Shown here in pieces: positions 26,392 to 35,258 of a DNA stretch of 64,000 nt. A program made the position numbers and the translations under genes. This DNA comes from Oceanobacillus sp. FSL K6-2867. Its GTDB lineage: Bacteria; Bacillota; Bacilli; Bacillales; Amphibacillaceae. Under the pieces are notes generated by a model, which saw nothing but the letters and a program-made list of their open reading frames with translations, was not told the DNA's origin and did no database searches. Each line of letters opens with the position of its first letter. The stretch's first letter is position 1. Location: assembly GCF_037963145.1 (NCBI RefSeq), contig NZ_CP150144.1, forward strand, positions 744,001 through 808,000, read 5' to 3'.

Positions 26392-27264
26392 ATGAATCAT
26401 TCAGAAAACCTGAAAATGGGCGAAAAAGGTGCATGGCTAAGCATTTTTGCATATATTTCGCTTGCCATTATTAAACTATATATCGCTACAATTGGTGACT
26501 CAGCTGCCCTTTATGCAGATGGATTAAATAATACGACAGATGTAATTGCTTCCATTGCTGTGTTAATCGGATTAAAAATTTCCAGGAAGCCACCAGATGA
26601 GAATCATCGTTATGGACATTACCGTGCGGAAACCGTTGCAGCATTATTTGCAGCATTTGTAATGATGTTTATCGGTGTACAAGTAATATATGATACTCTT
26701 AAAAGTATGATCGCTGTTGAGGATGCACAGCCAAGCATGTTAACAGCATGGACTGCTTTAGGTTCTGCAGCAGTTATGTTCCTTGTATATCGTTATAATG
26801 CTAAGCTTGCTAAACGGATTGAAAGCAGCTCTTTACATGCTGCTGCACAAGATAACCGCTCAGATGCTCTTGTAAGTATCGGTGCTTTTATCGGCATCTT
26901 CGGAGCACAGTTTGGACTTTTCTGGCTCGATCCATTAGCTGGAATGATTGTCGGAATTATTATTTGCAAAACAGCATGGGATATTTTCAAGGATGCCACA
27001 CATACCCTGACAGATGGGTTCGATGAAGAACAGCTGGAAATGATTAAAAAAAGCATTATAAAAGTTCCGGAGGTTATAAAAGTCGTTGATGTAAAAGGGA
27101 GAGTCCATGGTAATCAAGCATTAATTGAGATCACTATTTTAGTTGATCCAATGTTGAACGTAGCTGAGAGTCACCGTATTACGGAAAGAATTGAAGCGTA
27201 TTTATATAAAAAACATCGTATCACACATGCTCATATTCATATAGAACCATATGAAGAAAAATGA
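26392..27264 (+). CDS. cation diffusion facilitator, probable Mn2+ exporter (MneS/MneP type)
   Basis: 290 residues with six N-terminal membrane helices and a C-terminal cytoplasmic metal-sensing domain. DGLNNTTDVIAS in helix 2 and ENHRYGHYRAETVA match the manganese branch of CDF transporters (B. subtilis YeaB/MneS, YdfM/MneP); DALVSIGAF is the helix-5 site. The ATG at 26392 has GGAGG 7 bases upstream; the in-frame GTG at 26377 overlaps that site. Substrate assignment is by family motif. I see no yybP-ykoY manganese riboswitch in the 290 bases upstream. Confidence 0.88.
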   Translation: MNHSENLKMGEKGAWLSIFAYISLAIIKLYIATIGDSAALYADGLNNTTDVIASIAVLIGLKISRKPPDENHRYGHYRAETVAALFAAFVMMFIGVQVIYDTLKSMIAVEDAQPSMLTAWTALGSAAVMFLVYRYNAKLAKRIESSSLHAAAQDNRSDALVSIGAFIGIFGAQFGLFWLDPLAGMIVGIIICKTAWDIFKDATHTLTDGFDEEQLEMIKKSIIKVPEVIKVVDVKGRVHGNQALIEITILVDPMLNVAESHRITERIEAYLYKKHRITHAHIHIEPYEEK

Positions 27265-27297
27265 AGACATATAATATTGTTGAAACATAGAAAAAAA

Positions 27298-27400
27298 TCC
27301 GATTATACTCGGCTAAGGAAATATCTTCGCCGATCCACCGGCAGCTGGTGAGCCCTCTTGCGCTACGCACATCGGTGTCTCACCTATGCCTCTTCTGGTT
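27298..27400 (+). repeat. dispersed repeat family 1, 5'-type partial copy
   Basis: CTAAGGAAATATCTTCGC, then GGTGAGCCCTCTTGCGCTACGC and GTCTCACC, matches the 5' half and loop of the elements at 15130-15265 and 32385-32515. The closing 3' arm is missing. It sits between the CDF gene and the end of azlD. Confidence 0.6.
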
Positions 27401-27693
27401 TAAAATGACAGCAGAAATACAGTAAGAATTGCCCCTATGACAACTAAAATAACATTTAATCCAAGGTATGCCAAAATGATTGCCACAAGCCCACCAATAA
27501 TCCCGTGATGCGGCTCATCCGGTTTAACTGACATAATACCAGGGAAAATTAAAGCACCCAAAGCTGCATATGGAATTGCACTGAGCCATTTATTAATCCA
27601 GGGGCGAAACTGCATTTTTTCAATGATAGCTGCCGGAATAACTCTTGGGAGCATCGTAGCTATTGACATGCCAACAATCATCAAAATAATCAT
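27400..27693 (-). CDS. azlD: AzlD-family branched-chain amino acid export subunit
   Basis: 97 residues, three to four hydrophobic segments, with PRVIPAAIIEKMQF and WLSAIPYAALGALIFPGI typical of AzlD. Together with AzlC it forms a branched-chain amino acid (and azaleucine) exporter. It overlaps azlC by 4 bases. The last bases lie beside a repeat copy. Confidence 0.9.
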   Translation of the reverse strand: MIILMIVGMSIATMLPRVIPAAIIEKMQFRPWINKWLSAIPYAALGALIFPGIMSVKPDEPHHGIIGGLVAIILAYLGLNVILVVIGAILTVFLLSF

Positions 27694-28412
27694 GCTCGCC
27701 CCTCCTTCAAGAAATAAATCCCGCTAAACCCGCCAATGATCGTCCCAGCAACAATCGCCCAGCCTGTACTCATACCCAGCTGAACACATCCTGCGTTAAT
27801 CAGCATTGCAAGAATCGCTATTGCAGCTACTCTTTTTTCCTGTTTAATGGATGGGATAAGCAGGCCAATAAACATTGCATACAAGGCAATCCCCATACTT
27901 TGACTAAGCTTTTCAGGAATTACATCTCCAAGCAAACCTCCCAGCAGAGAACCAAGAACCCACGATATATATGCACTCGCAAGAATGGTGCCATAAAATA
28001 ATGCTCCCTTTTTCATGCTTGCTTCTTTCGGATTCATTGCAGAGACTGCGAACGATTCATCGGTCAACCCCAATGTTAACGGTATTTTCCATTTTAGGTT
28101 AATTTTTTTGAGCTGATTCATAAAGGATAGACTCATGACAAAATGCCGGAAATTCAGGACAAAGGTTGCAATAATAATTTCCAATGCACCCGTCCCAACT
28201 GCAAACATATTTACTGCCATAAACTGACTGGCACCTGCATATACCAAGGCACTCATTAAGGTTAATTCTGTTAGTGACATCCCTGCCTGTTTGGCAAGAA
28301 CTCCATATGTAATCGCAACTGGTAAATAACCGAGAATTATTGGAAATCCAGTTGTAAATCCTTTTCGAATCATATGTATAGAAGTAAATGTGTGCTGTTC
28401 TTCTTTTAACAC
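27690..28412 (-). CDS. azlC: AzlC-family branched-chain amino acid permease
   Basis: 240 residues with GFTTGFPIILGYLPVAITYGVLA, (G..P...GYLP core), YAGASQFMAV and LTDESFAVS, the standard AzlC motifs. A GTG start at 28412 is preferred because GAGGGGGTG lies 9 bases upstream; the GTG at 28424 is inside that site. Overlap with azlD shows an azlC-azlD operon. No AzlB/Lrp-type regulator gene is adjacent. Confidence 0.9.
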   Translation of the reverse strand: MLKEEQHTFTSIHMIRKGFTTGFPIILGYLPVAITYGVLAKQAGMSLTELTLMSALVYAGASQFMAVNMFAVGTGALEIIIATFVLNFRHFVMSLSFMNQLKKINLKWKIPLTLGLTDESFAVSAMNPKEASMKKGALFYGTILASAYISWVLGSLLGGLLGDVIPEKLSQSMGIALYAMFIGLLIPSIKQEKRVAAIAILAMLINAGCVQLGMSTGWAIVAGTIIGGFSGIYFLKEGRA

Positions 28413-28498
28413 AATTTCTTGCACCCCCTCGAGCTAAAATTCTTTATATTATAACTGAATCTTCTATAAAATGGAAGGATTCTATCTTATAGGAGGTA

Positions 28499-28528
28499 TT
28501 GACAAATGAAGAATGGAGCATGTATAGT
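28499..28528 (+). promoter_or_regulatory. SigA-type promoter of the T-box/NhaC transcript
   Basis: TTGACA (28499-28504), 18-base spacer, TATAGT (28523-28528) with TG immediately before. It would start the leader about 40 bases before the recognisable T-box stem I. Confidence 0.6.
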
Positions 28529-28570
28529 CAATATTACATAATTGAATTACGTAATTTATCCTAGGGATTC

Positions 28571-28793
28571 GCAGTAGATTATTTTTCAGCAAGGAACAGA
28601 GACAAAGCGGATGGTGCGAGCTTTGGCGGAAAATAGTTGAATTACAAATCCTGTTTTGTACATGCAGAATGTGTTAGCATGTACAATTCTATGGATGGCA
28701 TACAATGAGCGGGTGGATTTATTTTCACCAATCAGGGTGGTAACGCGGAGCATAGCTTCGTCCCTTTTATTAGGGACGGAGCTTTTTTGTTTT
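28571..28793 (+). promoter_or_regulatory. T-box riboswitch, predicted tyrosine specificity
   Basis: T-box leaders sense uncharged tRNA and prevent termination. The core T-box AGGGTGGTAACGCG is at 28734-28747. The terminator is AGCTTCGTCCCT (28754-28765) with AGGGACGGAGCT (28772-28783) plus a T run. Stem I runs from GCAGTAGATT (28570) through the distal GGATGGTGCGAG (28609-28620). On its 3' side GAATTACAAATCC places UAC (28643-28645) where the specifier codon normally lies, preceding A. UAC is a Tyr codon. The T-box assignment is certain; the specifier reading is inference. Confidence 0.93.
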
Positions 28794-28865
28794 GGAAAAT
28801 CAGCATCATATCTAATTGCTGCGTCCCTTTCGTTCAATATTATTTTTCAGAAGGAGTAATACATC

Positions 28866-30242
28866 ATGATTCCCATTAACCCAAAACATCAGCCTTTATT
28901 TATTGAAGCCATTTTCTTTTTTATACTTATCATTGGTTTAATCAGCTACTTTATCATTGGATTAAAGACTGTGCCACATATCCCTATTTTAATCGGTATA
29001 TTTATACTGATCGCATACGGTTTACTTAAAAAAATCTCATTTAAAGATCTGCAAAATGCCATGATTTCAGGTTCACAATCGGGAATGGGAGCTATTTTCT
29101 TATTCTTCCTAATTGGTATTCTAATCAGCAGTTGGATTGTTAGTGGCACTATTCCAGCATTAATTAATGCTGGGTTCACTATCATTGGAGGTACTTGGTT
29201 TTATGGAATTGTCTTTGCAGTAACTGCAATTATAGGAGTAGCACTCGGTAGTTCACTAACGACTACTGCAACAGTCGGAGTTGCTTTTATTGGAATGGCA
29301 GGAGCCATGGAAGTTTCCTTAGCTATTACAGCAGGAGCAATCGTTTCTGGTGCTTTTTTCGGTGATAAAATGTCACCGCTGTCCGATACAACCAATCTTG
29401 CCTCCAGTATTGTTGGAGTGGATTTATTCGAGCATATCAGGCATATCAGTCTAACAACGATACCAGCTTTTATTATTTCGTTTATTTTATTTATTTTATT
29501 ATCACCAGAACAAAGCACCTCGTTACAAAGCATCGCGACTTATCAAGAGGCGTTACAGGCTTCTGGCTTAATTCACTGGTTATCTTGGATTCCATTAATT
29601 GTTCTCGTTATTTGCACGATTATTAAAGTCCAGGCATTTATTGCATTAACCATCAGCAGCTTAACGGCAACATTTTTAGCTCGAATAATAAGTGAACATA
29701 CTTGGTCAGAAATTTGGGCGTATTGGTTTAATGGCTACACAGGAACTACAAATTTTGAACCGGTTAATGAACTGCTGTCCAAAGGCGGCATAGACAGTAT
29801 GCTCTTTACGATTTCACTCGTTATTTTGGCATTAAGCTTTGGTGGCCTATTATTTGTAACTGGGATTATTCCCGCTATGCTAGCAGCTTTTCAGGAAAAA
29901 TTACGTAAAGCACGATCTATTATCGGTGCAACTGCCGCAACAGCAATTGGAGTAAACGTTCTGATCGGTGAACAATATTTATCTATTTTGTTAACTGGCG
30001 AAACATTTAAAACGGTCTATGAAAAAGCTGGTCTGACTAAAAAAGCTCTTTCTAGATCTTTGGAAGATGCAGGAACTGTGATTAATCCACTCGTTCCTTG
30101 GAGTGTTTGCGGTGTATTTATTGCAGATGTACTCGGTGTTTCTGTTCTTGAATATTTGCCATTTGCATTCTTCTGCCTGCTTAGCCCTGTAATAACTGTT
30201 TTATTTGGAGCAAAAACAGCGACATTGAAAAAACAGATGTAA
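28866..30242 (+). CDS. NhaC-family transporter, probable tyrosine-regulated (YheL-like)
   Basis: 458 residues with about 11-12 membrane segments. GSSLTTTATVGVAFIGMA, GAFFGDKMSPLSDTTNLASS and DAGTVINPLVPWSVCG are the NhaC family motifs. Family members are annotated as Na+/H+ antiporters, but T-box control by a Tyr-type leader argues for Na+- or H+-coupled tyrosine uptake, as proposed for YheL-type proteins. AGGAG lies upstream of the ATG. Single-gene unit. Confidence 0.9.
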   Translation: MIPINPKHQPLFIEAIFFFILIIGLISYFIIGLKTVPHIPILIGIFILIAYGLLKKISFKDLQNAMISGSQSGMGAIFLFFLIGILISSWIVSGTIPALINAGFTIIGGTWFYGIVFAVTAIIGVALGSSLTTTATVGVAFIGMAGAMEVSLAITAGAIVSGAFFGDKMSPLSDTTNLASSIVGVDLFEHIRHISLTTIPAFIISFILFILLSPEQSTSLQSIATYQEALQASGLIHWLSWIPLIVLVICTIIKVQAFIALTISSLTATFLARIISEHTWSEIWAYWFNGYTGTTNFEPVNELLSKGGIDSMLFTISLVILALSFGGLLFVTGIIPAMLAAFQEKLRKARSIIGATAATAIGVNVLIGEQYLSILLTGETFKTVYEKAGLTKKALSRSLEDAGTVINPLVPWSVCGVFIADVLGVSVLEYLPFAFFCLLSPVITVLFGAKTATLKKQM

Positions 30243-30435
30243 ATATCAGCTAAAGAGCTGTGACTCAATATCTTGAATTCAGTCATTTGAGATTATCGGA
30301 TACTTTGATGGGTGCTCGCTGCTAGAGAAGTTCAAGACCTTGTTCGCTTTTTTTGATAAGTAGCGCTCTGTTATACTTTTGAATACTTGTTTTTTCAGGT
30401 TTTGGATATACAGATTCGCTGATTCAATAAAAATA

Positions 30436-30462
30436 GAGGCTTTTCCAATAAGGAAAAGCCTC
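30436..30462 (-). terminator. terminator overlapping the stop codon of the next gene
   Basis: GAGGCTTTTCC and GGAAAAGCCTC form an 11-bp perfect stem with T run TATTTTT on the minus strand. Its upstream arm begins inside the stop codon of the gene at 30461-31222. Confidence 0.88.
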
Positions 30463-31222
30463 AGATTATATCAGATAACTTTTTCAAGCCTTCAAGCAGC
30501 CTTGGTGATGGTCTGCAAAAAAGTGATTCTTCTAAAACATGTATATTGTTATTTCGTATTGCCTTCATTTCATTCCAACCGGGACGCATCTTTACTAATT
30601 CCGGTCGCATCTTTTCTTCTTTTATCCCTACCCAAACCATACAAATATGGTCTGGGTCTCTTTTTCTTACATCTTCCCAGTCTGTTTGAAAGCTAGCAAC
30701 ATGCTCGGTTGCGAAGATGTTTTCCGCTCCTGCCAATTGACTTATTTCTGTTAGCCAGTTTACACGCCCTGGGGTAAATACTGGTTTTGGCCACCATTCC
30801 CAATATAATGATGGTGTATGATCTTCTTCAAATGCCTTTTCTTTAAAAGCTTTCACTTCTGCAAGAAATTCTCCAGCTTTTTTATCTCCAAGCCTTGCGT
30901 CATTTAGTGCTTCTCCAACTACTCGAATATCATTTGCTATTTCTTCTAAAGAATTTGGATTCAAAATAATATAAGGAAGCTTTCTAGCATTCAACCCATC
31001 GATATTCTTTTCCATCCCAGGAACACTCAAAGACGCTAATATGAGGTTTGGCTGCAATGCTTCCACTTTGTCCATATCAATTGAGAGATCTGGACCGACT
31101 TTCGGTAAATCCAATACCATATTCGGCCAGTCTGAATAATCATCTACACCAACTAACACATCAAGTTTTCCTAAATATGCTAAAACCTCTGTATTGCTCG
31201 GACAGAGAGATACAACACGCAT
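30461..31222 (-). CDS. cobalamin/siderophore-binding-fold protein without signal peptide
   Basis: 253 residues of the type III periplasmic-binding fold used by BtuF-like vitamin B12 and siderophore receptors: RVVSLCPSNTEVLAYLG at the start, VGPDLSIDMDKVEALQPNLI, then WWPKPVFTPGR and ESLFCRPSPRLLEGL. There is no signal peptide or lipobox, so the protein is predicted cytoplasmic and cannot be a normal ABC receptor. ATG 31222 has GGGAG about 10 bases upstream; the TTG at 31228 is too close. It follows map by 24 bases. No permease or ATPase genes are near. Confidence 0.82.
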   Translation of the reverse strand: MRVVSLCPSNTEVLAYLGKLDVLVGVDDYSDWPNMVLDLPKVGPDLSIDMDKVEALQPNLILASLSVPGMEKNIDGLNARKLPYIILNPNSLEEIANDIRVVGEALNDARLGDKKAGEFLAEVKAFKEKAFEEDHTPSLYWEWWPKPVFTPGRVNWLTEISQLAGAENIFATEHVASFQTDWEDVRKRDPDHICMVWVGIKEEKMRPELVKMRPGWNEMKAIRNNNIHVLEESLFCRPSPRLLEGLKKLSDII

Positions 31223-31246
31223 ACCCAATCCACTCCCTGGAACGTA

Positions 31247-32002
31247 TTATTTCTTGTCTTGATCCGTTGTTAACAGCGGTCCGTCCTTTGTAATTACAAT
31301 CGTATGCTCATATTGTGCCGAGCGACCTTTATCGATTGTTCTCGCCGTCCAGTTATTCGCATCCATTTGACTTTCCCAGCTTCCCTCATTGATCATTGGT
31401 TCAATGGTGATAACCATGCCCTCTTTAAGGCGTAACCCTTTATTAGGCAAGCCGAAATGCGGAATATGCGGATCCTCATGAATGGTTGGTCCAATTCCAT
31501 GTCCCGTAAAGTCACGAACCACAGAAAACCCCTCTCCTTCTGCGTACGTTTGAATCGCATGACCAATGTCCCCAATACGATTTCCTACCTGTGCTTGTTC
31601 AATTCCTTTATATAGCGCTGTTTTCGTAACCTCCATAAGACGTTTTCCTACACCATCGACTTCTCCAACTGCATACGTCCATGCTGAATCAGCTAAGCCG
31701 CCATTGAGGTTGACAACCATATCAATGGTAACGATATCTCCATCTTTTAATTTTTCGTCCCTTGGAAAGCCATGGCATATTTCATCATTAATCGATGCAC
31801 AGATTGCATACGGGTAGCCATTATAGCCTTTTTGTTCTGGTGTGGCGCCTCGTTCAGCCAGGAACTTTTCAACAAATTCATCAATTTCCATTGTTGTAAC
31901 ACCGGGCTTTATCATTTCGGCTAAAGCTTTATGACATGCAACAAGTACATCACCTGCAGCTTGCATTTGCTCGATCTCACGTTTACTTTTTCTTGTAATC
32001 AT
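31247..32002 (-). CDS. map: type I methionine aminopeptidase
   Basis: Removes the initiator Met from nascent proteins. 251 residues, complete. Metal ligands appear in DIVTIDMVVNLNGGLADSAW (two Asp), FTGHGIGPTIHEDPHIPH (His), TIEPMIN (Glu) and YEHTIVIT (Glu). It stands outside the usual secY-adk-map cluster, so it is probably a second, YflG-like copy; that is inference. The downstream binding-fold gene is likely cotranscribed. Confidence 0.95.
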   Translation of the reverse strand: MITRKSKREIEQMQAAGDVLVACHKALAEMIKPGVTTMEIDEFVEKFLAERGATPEQKGYNGYPYAICASINDEICHGFPRDEKLKDGDIVTIDMVVNLNGGLADSAWTYAVGEVDGVGKRLMEVTKTALYKGIEQAQVGNRIGDIGHAIQTYAEGEGFSVVRDFTGHGIGPTIHEDPHIPHFGLPNKGLRLKEGMVITIEPMINEGSWESQMDANNWTARTIDKGRSAQYEHTIVITKDGPLLTTDQDKK

Positions 32003-32116
32003 TGCTTATCTTCCTCTCTTCTATCGTCAAAATTCCAACACTTTTATAATGTAATTAAAGTTAACCACAGGAAATATATTAGAAAACTTGGCATTCGTTA
32101 AAAGGTATCTTACAAA

Positions 32117-32229
32117 AGCGTTCTTTGCTTTCTTAGAAGCCCTTATACTTTGTAGTGCCAGCCTCCTAAGCGGATGCCTTAGTTGCAATTAATGCAGGTA
32201 GAAAAGTTTTATACTTTCTTATCTGCCAA
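32117..32229 (-). repeat. dispersed repeat family 3, copy 2 (longest)
   Basis: Read on the minus strand this begins TTGGCAGATAAGAAAGTAT, includes TGCATTAATTGCAACTAAGG and GGCTTCTAAGAAAGCAAAG, and aligns with 751-837. It is upstream of map, in the map to yjcZ gap. Confidence 0.6.
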
Positions 32230-32334
32230 AATAAAGTTTATCATAAAATGAAATTACTTTCAGTAACAGTCTACCCTAACATCCTATTCATAAGTAATCA
32301 ACAAATGTAAATTACATGACAGATTCTTCTATGT

Positions 32335-32560
32335 AAAAAAAAGCTGGGACAAAAGTATTTTTACGAAATGTTGCAATTAACCCGCTCCGGAAATATATAC
32401 TTCGCACATCCAGAGTTGGCTGGCGAGCCCCTTTGTGCTATCACATGGAGGAGCCTCACCAATGCTTTTCCTCCCGCTGAAGTCTATATATATTTCCTGC
32501 GCTAAGTTTGCATCGTTCGTCTTTAACATAAAACACTTTAGTTATGTCCCAGCTTTTTTT
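32335..32560. repeat. 226-bp element with terminal inverted repeats carrying a family-1 repeat
   Basis: AAAAAAAGCTGGGACA at the left and TGTCCCAGCTTTTTTT at the right are perfect 16-bp inverted ends. Inside is a family-1 unit whose own arms pair: GGAAATATATACTTC near 32391 with GAAGTCTATATATATTTCC near 32476. The whole can fold into one long hairpin. Either end reads as a Rho-independent terminator. No coding capacity. Confidence 0.75.
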
Positions 32561-32602
32561 ATGATGTCATGCCAAAGCCTTTCATCTAACTCTACTCAAT
32601 TG

Positions 32603-32737
32603 TTAGCAACAGTACCCACCATTGCCTCCGCCTGTATAAGCGGTGCCAATGATTATTAATAAAATGAATAATACGACTAACAAAGCGAAACCGCCAGAGC
32701 CGAAACCTTTGCTTTCTCCACCAACATCTTTACCCAT
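32603..32737 (-). CDS. YjcZ-family sporulation peptide
   Basis: A 44-residue protein. A Gly-rich start (MGKDVGGESKGFGSGG) is followed by one hydrophobic helix, FALLVVLFILLIIIGTAY, and a Gly-rich end closing with YCC. This is the layout of the small YjcZ family found across Bacillaceae and linked to sporulation; function unknown. GGGAGGGG precedes the ATG. Confidence 0.85.
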   Translation of the reverse strand: MGKDVGGESKGFGSGGFALLVVLFILLIIIGTAYTGGGNGGYCC

Positions 32738-32830
32738 TTTTTCCCCTCCCTATTTTCAAGACTACTTTACTTTATGCAGCGTCGATTAAATTGGGAGGGC
32801 TATTTACTCATTATTTTTCCTGTAATATTG

Positions 32831-33574
32831 TCAAATATAATTCCTAACATGATAAATTTTGCCGTTTTCCACATCATCATCCATTAAAATATCAACAACA
32901 ACACCGCCAACTAAGTCTGTATCCTTCAGCAGATTCTGATCTTTAAATCCTTTAAACTGCTCCACATCGGCAAATGCATCTTCAGAGCTTGATCGAATTT
33001 TTTCTTGCATATCTGTGTCCATAATTCCTGGACTGAATGCGATTACTTTATGACCAGTCGCCAATTCTTCTTGTTCAAGTGCTGCGGTTTTTATATACAT
33101 ATTCAGACTGGCTTTTGTTGAACAGTAGGCACTCCACCCATAGGATGGTTTTTCGGCTGCCCCAGAAGTAATTGCAACACTGATTAACTGTAACCCTTTT
33201 TCAGTTGTCTTCTGGAGAAAATAATTCGTTATTGCCATCGGAGCAATCGTATTAAGCTTCACATGCTTTGTAAGGTCTGCTGTCTTTATATGCATCGATT
33301 GATCAATCGGCTCTACTGTAGCAGCATTATTTACTAAATAAATCGTTGTCGTTTCTTCCGAAAAGATAATATCGCTGATTTCATCACATACGGAATCCAA
33401 TGTATCAACGTTAGCCAGATCACATGAGATATGCGTGAATAAATCCCCATGATTCTCCAACTGTTTATTAACACTTCGAGAAAGACCTATCACATGAATG
33501 TTTAAATCCATGAACAGCTTAGCAATCGATTCCCCAAGTCCTTTAGAAACCCCAGTAACAATAGCATATTTCAT
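32831..33574 (-). CDS. short-chain dehydrogenase, (S)-benzoin-forming benzil reductase type (YueD-like)
   Basis: 247 residues, NADPH-dependent reductase fold. The cofactor motif is TGVSKGLG, NNAA follows, and the catalytic Ser and Tyr-x3-Lys are in SGAAEKPSYGWSAYCSTKAS. PGIMDTDMQ is the post-active-site segment. Overall similarity is to the B. cereus benzil reductase/YueD group; the physiological substrate is unknown. ATG 33574 has AAAGGAG upstream; the GTG at 33580 is too close to it. Confidence 0.85.
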   Translation of the reverse strand: MKYAIVTGVSKGLGESIAKLFMDLNIHVIGLSRSVNKQLENHGDLFTHISCDLANVDTLDSVCDEISDIIFSEETTTIYLVNNAATVEPIDQSMHIKTADLTKHVKLNTIAPMAITNYFLQKTTEKGLQLISVAITSGAAEKPSYGWSAYCSTKASLNMYIKTAALEQEELATGHKVIAFSPGIMDTDMQEKIRSSSEDAFADVEQFKGFKDQNLLKDTDLVGGVVVDILMDDDVENGKIYHVRNYI

Positions 33575-33627
33575 TTCCACTCTCTCCTTTGCAGAGGCTG
33601 TCCCCTCATTTAATTTGTCTTTACTAC

Positions 33628-33670
33628 AAAGTTACCCCGGATCCGAAATTGAGAAACGGGGTAACTTTTT
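33628..33670. terminator. terminator downstream of the M20 peptidase gene
   Basis: AAAGTTACCCC and GGGGTAACTTTTT form an 11-bp stem with a 19-base loop. A and T runs flank both sides, so it works in either direction. Confidence 0.8.
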
Positions 33671-33804
33671 TAATGCTTAGCGTATTCTGTGTATAGCTTA
33701 ATACCGGATCAGACATCCACTCCCAGCGAAAAGCATGTTCGGCATGTCAAACTCCCCTACAGTACGGGACACAGTCTGTATGTTGCTAATCTGCACTTTT
33801 GTTA

Positions 33805-35172
33805 TTACTTATTAATTTCATGCCAATAGTATACGAGTGTTTCCATCCCCTTATCAAAGCTATCTAATGGGAAGCTTTCATTTGGTGAATGCAATCGATC
33901 TTCTGGTGTTCCAAACCCTAATAAAACAATTGGCATATTGTAGATTTTTTCTATCCATTCGACAACAGGGATCGAACCTCCCATGCGAATGAATATGGTT
34001 TCCTTGCCGAAAGCCTTCGTATAGCTAGTTGCTGCCTTTTTAATAAGCGGATGATTTGGCTCCACTTTATATGCTTTAGATGATAGTTTTTCTTTTTTCA
34101 CTTCTACTGTCACGCCTGCTGGAGCAACCTTATTTACATGTGCTTCCAGTAAGCTTTGAATCTCGTTCGGGTCTTGTCCTGGAACAAGTCTGCAAGTTAT
34201 TTTTGCAGTTGCAGAAGACGGGATGATTGTTTTCGTTCCTTCCCCTTGATACCCTCCGTAAATTCCATTTATTTCAAATGTCGGACGCCCCATCGTATGT
34301 TCTTTTGCCGTATATCCTTTTTCAGATACAGTTTCAGGTATACCAGTTGCTTTTGCAAAATCCTCACTAGGAGCCTGTTCCATTAATTTTCTTTCCGCAT
34401 CACTCAATGGCTCTACATCGTCATAGAAGCCATCTACTGTGATTACTTCATTTTCATCCTTCATCGATGCGAGGATATGGCTTAATGCGATAATTGGATT
34501 CCTTACTGCCCCACCATACATCCCAGAATGCAAATCATGGTCAGGTCCATTTACAGTGATTTCAATGCCTGTAAATCCTTTTAACCCATATAGTATCGTA
34601 GGCTGATTTTTCGCAGCCATACCGGAATCAGAAATAACTGCAAAATCTGCTTGGAATTGCTCTTTTTTCTTTTGTAAAATGTTATATAAATTCTCGCTTC
34701 CAATTTCTTCTTCCCCTTCAATACAAACTTTTACATTGAGAGGCAATTTTCCTTCTGTTTTCATGTACGCTTCAAATACTGCCAAGTGCATAAATACTTG
34801 TCCCTTATCATCACTTGAACCACGTGCATACAGGCGGCCATCTCTAACCTCTGCCTGAAAAGGATCACTTTTCCATTGATCTATCGGATCCACTGGCTGA
34901 ACATCATAATGTCCATAAAAAAGTACTGTTGGCGCATCTTCCCCTGCTCCATTGTAGGCAGCATATACAAGCGGATGTCCTTCTGTCTCCTGCTTTTCTA
35001 TCTCATCAAAGCCAATCTCCTTTAAATATGTAACAATAAAGTCTGCCGCCCGATTGACATCTTCTTTATATGCGCTATCGGTGCTTACACTCGGAATCGC
35101 CAGGAAATCACTTAATTTGTTTAATAAACGTTCTCGGTTGTCCTTCAAATAGTCCAAAGCTTTTTCACTCAT
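33805..35172 (-). CDS. M20-family dipeptidase / metallopeptidase
   Basis: 455 residues. Metal-binding and catalytic motifs in order: FYGHYDVQPVDP (His and Asp), ARGSSDDKGQ (bridging Asp), EGEEEIGS (catalytic Glu and ligand), HDLHSGMYGG in the dimerisation domain and GGSIPVVE near the end. The ATG at 35172 has GGAGG 8 bases upstream; a longer frame from 35193 overlaps that site. Single gene; probable role in intracellular dipeptide cleavage. Confidence 0.9.
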   Translation of the reverse strand: MSEKALDYLKDNRERLLNKLSDFLAIPSVSTDSAYKEDVNRAADFIVTYLKEIGFDEIEKQETEGHPLVYAAYNGAGEDAPTVLFYGHYDVQPVDPIDQWKSDPFQAEVRDGRLYARGSSDDKGQVFMHLAVFEAYMKTEGKLPLNVKVCIEGEEEIGSENLYNILQKKKEQFQADFAVISDSGMAAKNQPTILYGLKGFTGIEITVNGPDHDLHSGMYGGAVRNPIIALSHILASMKDENEVITVDGFYDDVEPLSDAERKLMEQAPSEDFAKATGIPETVSEKGYTAKEHTMGRPTFEINGIYGGYQGEGTKTIIPSSATAKITCRLVPGQDPNEIQSLLEAHVNKVAPAGVTVEVKKEKLSSKAYKVEPNHPLIKKAATSYTKAFGKETIFIRMGGSIPVVEWIEKIYNMPIVLLGFGTPEDRLHSPNESFPLDSFDKGMETLVYYWHEINK

Positions 35173-35228
35173 TAGACATTCCTCCACAATCAAATTAATA
35201 TATAGCCTATTTTAGCATAATGGAAAAG

Positions 35229-35258
35229 AAAAAGAACAGCTCCTTAAATGAGCTGTTC
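35229..35258 (-). terminator. terminator of the sulfur operon, stop codon in the loop
   Basis: GAACAGCTC and GAGCTGTTC form a 9-bp stem. The mccB stop codon (35244-35246) lies in the 7-base loop. A TTTTTCTTTTCC tract follows on the minus strand. Confidence 0.88.
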
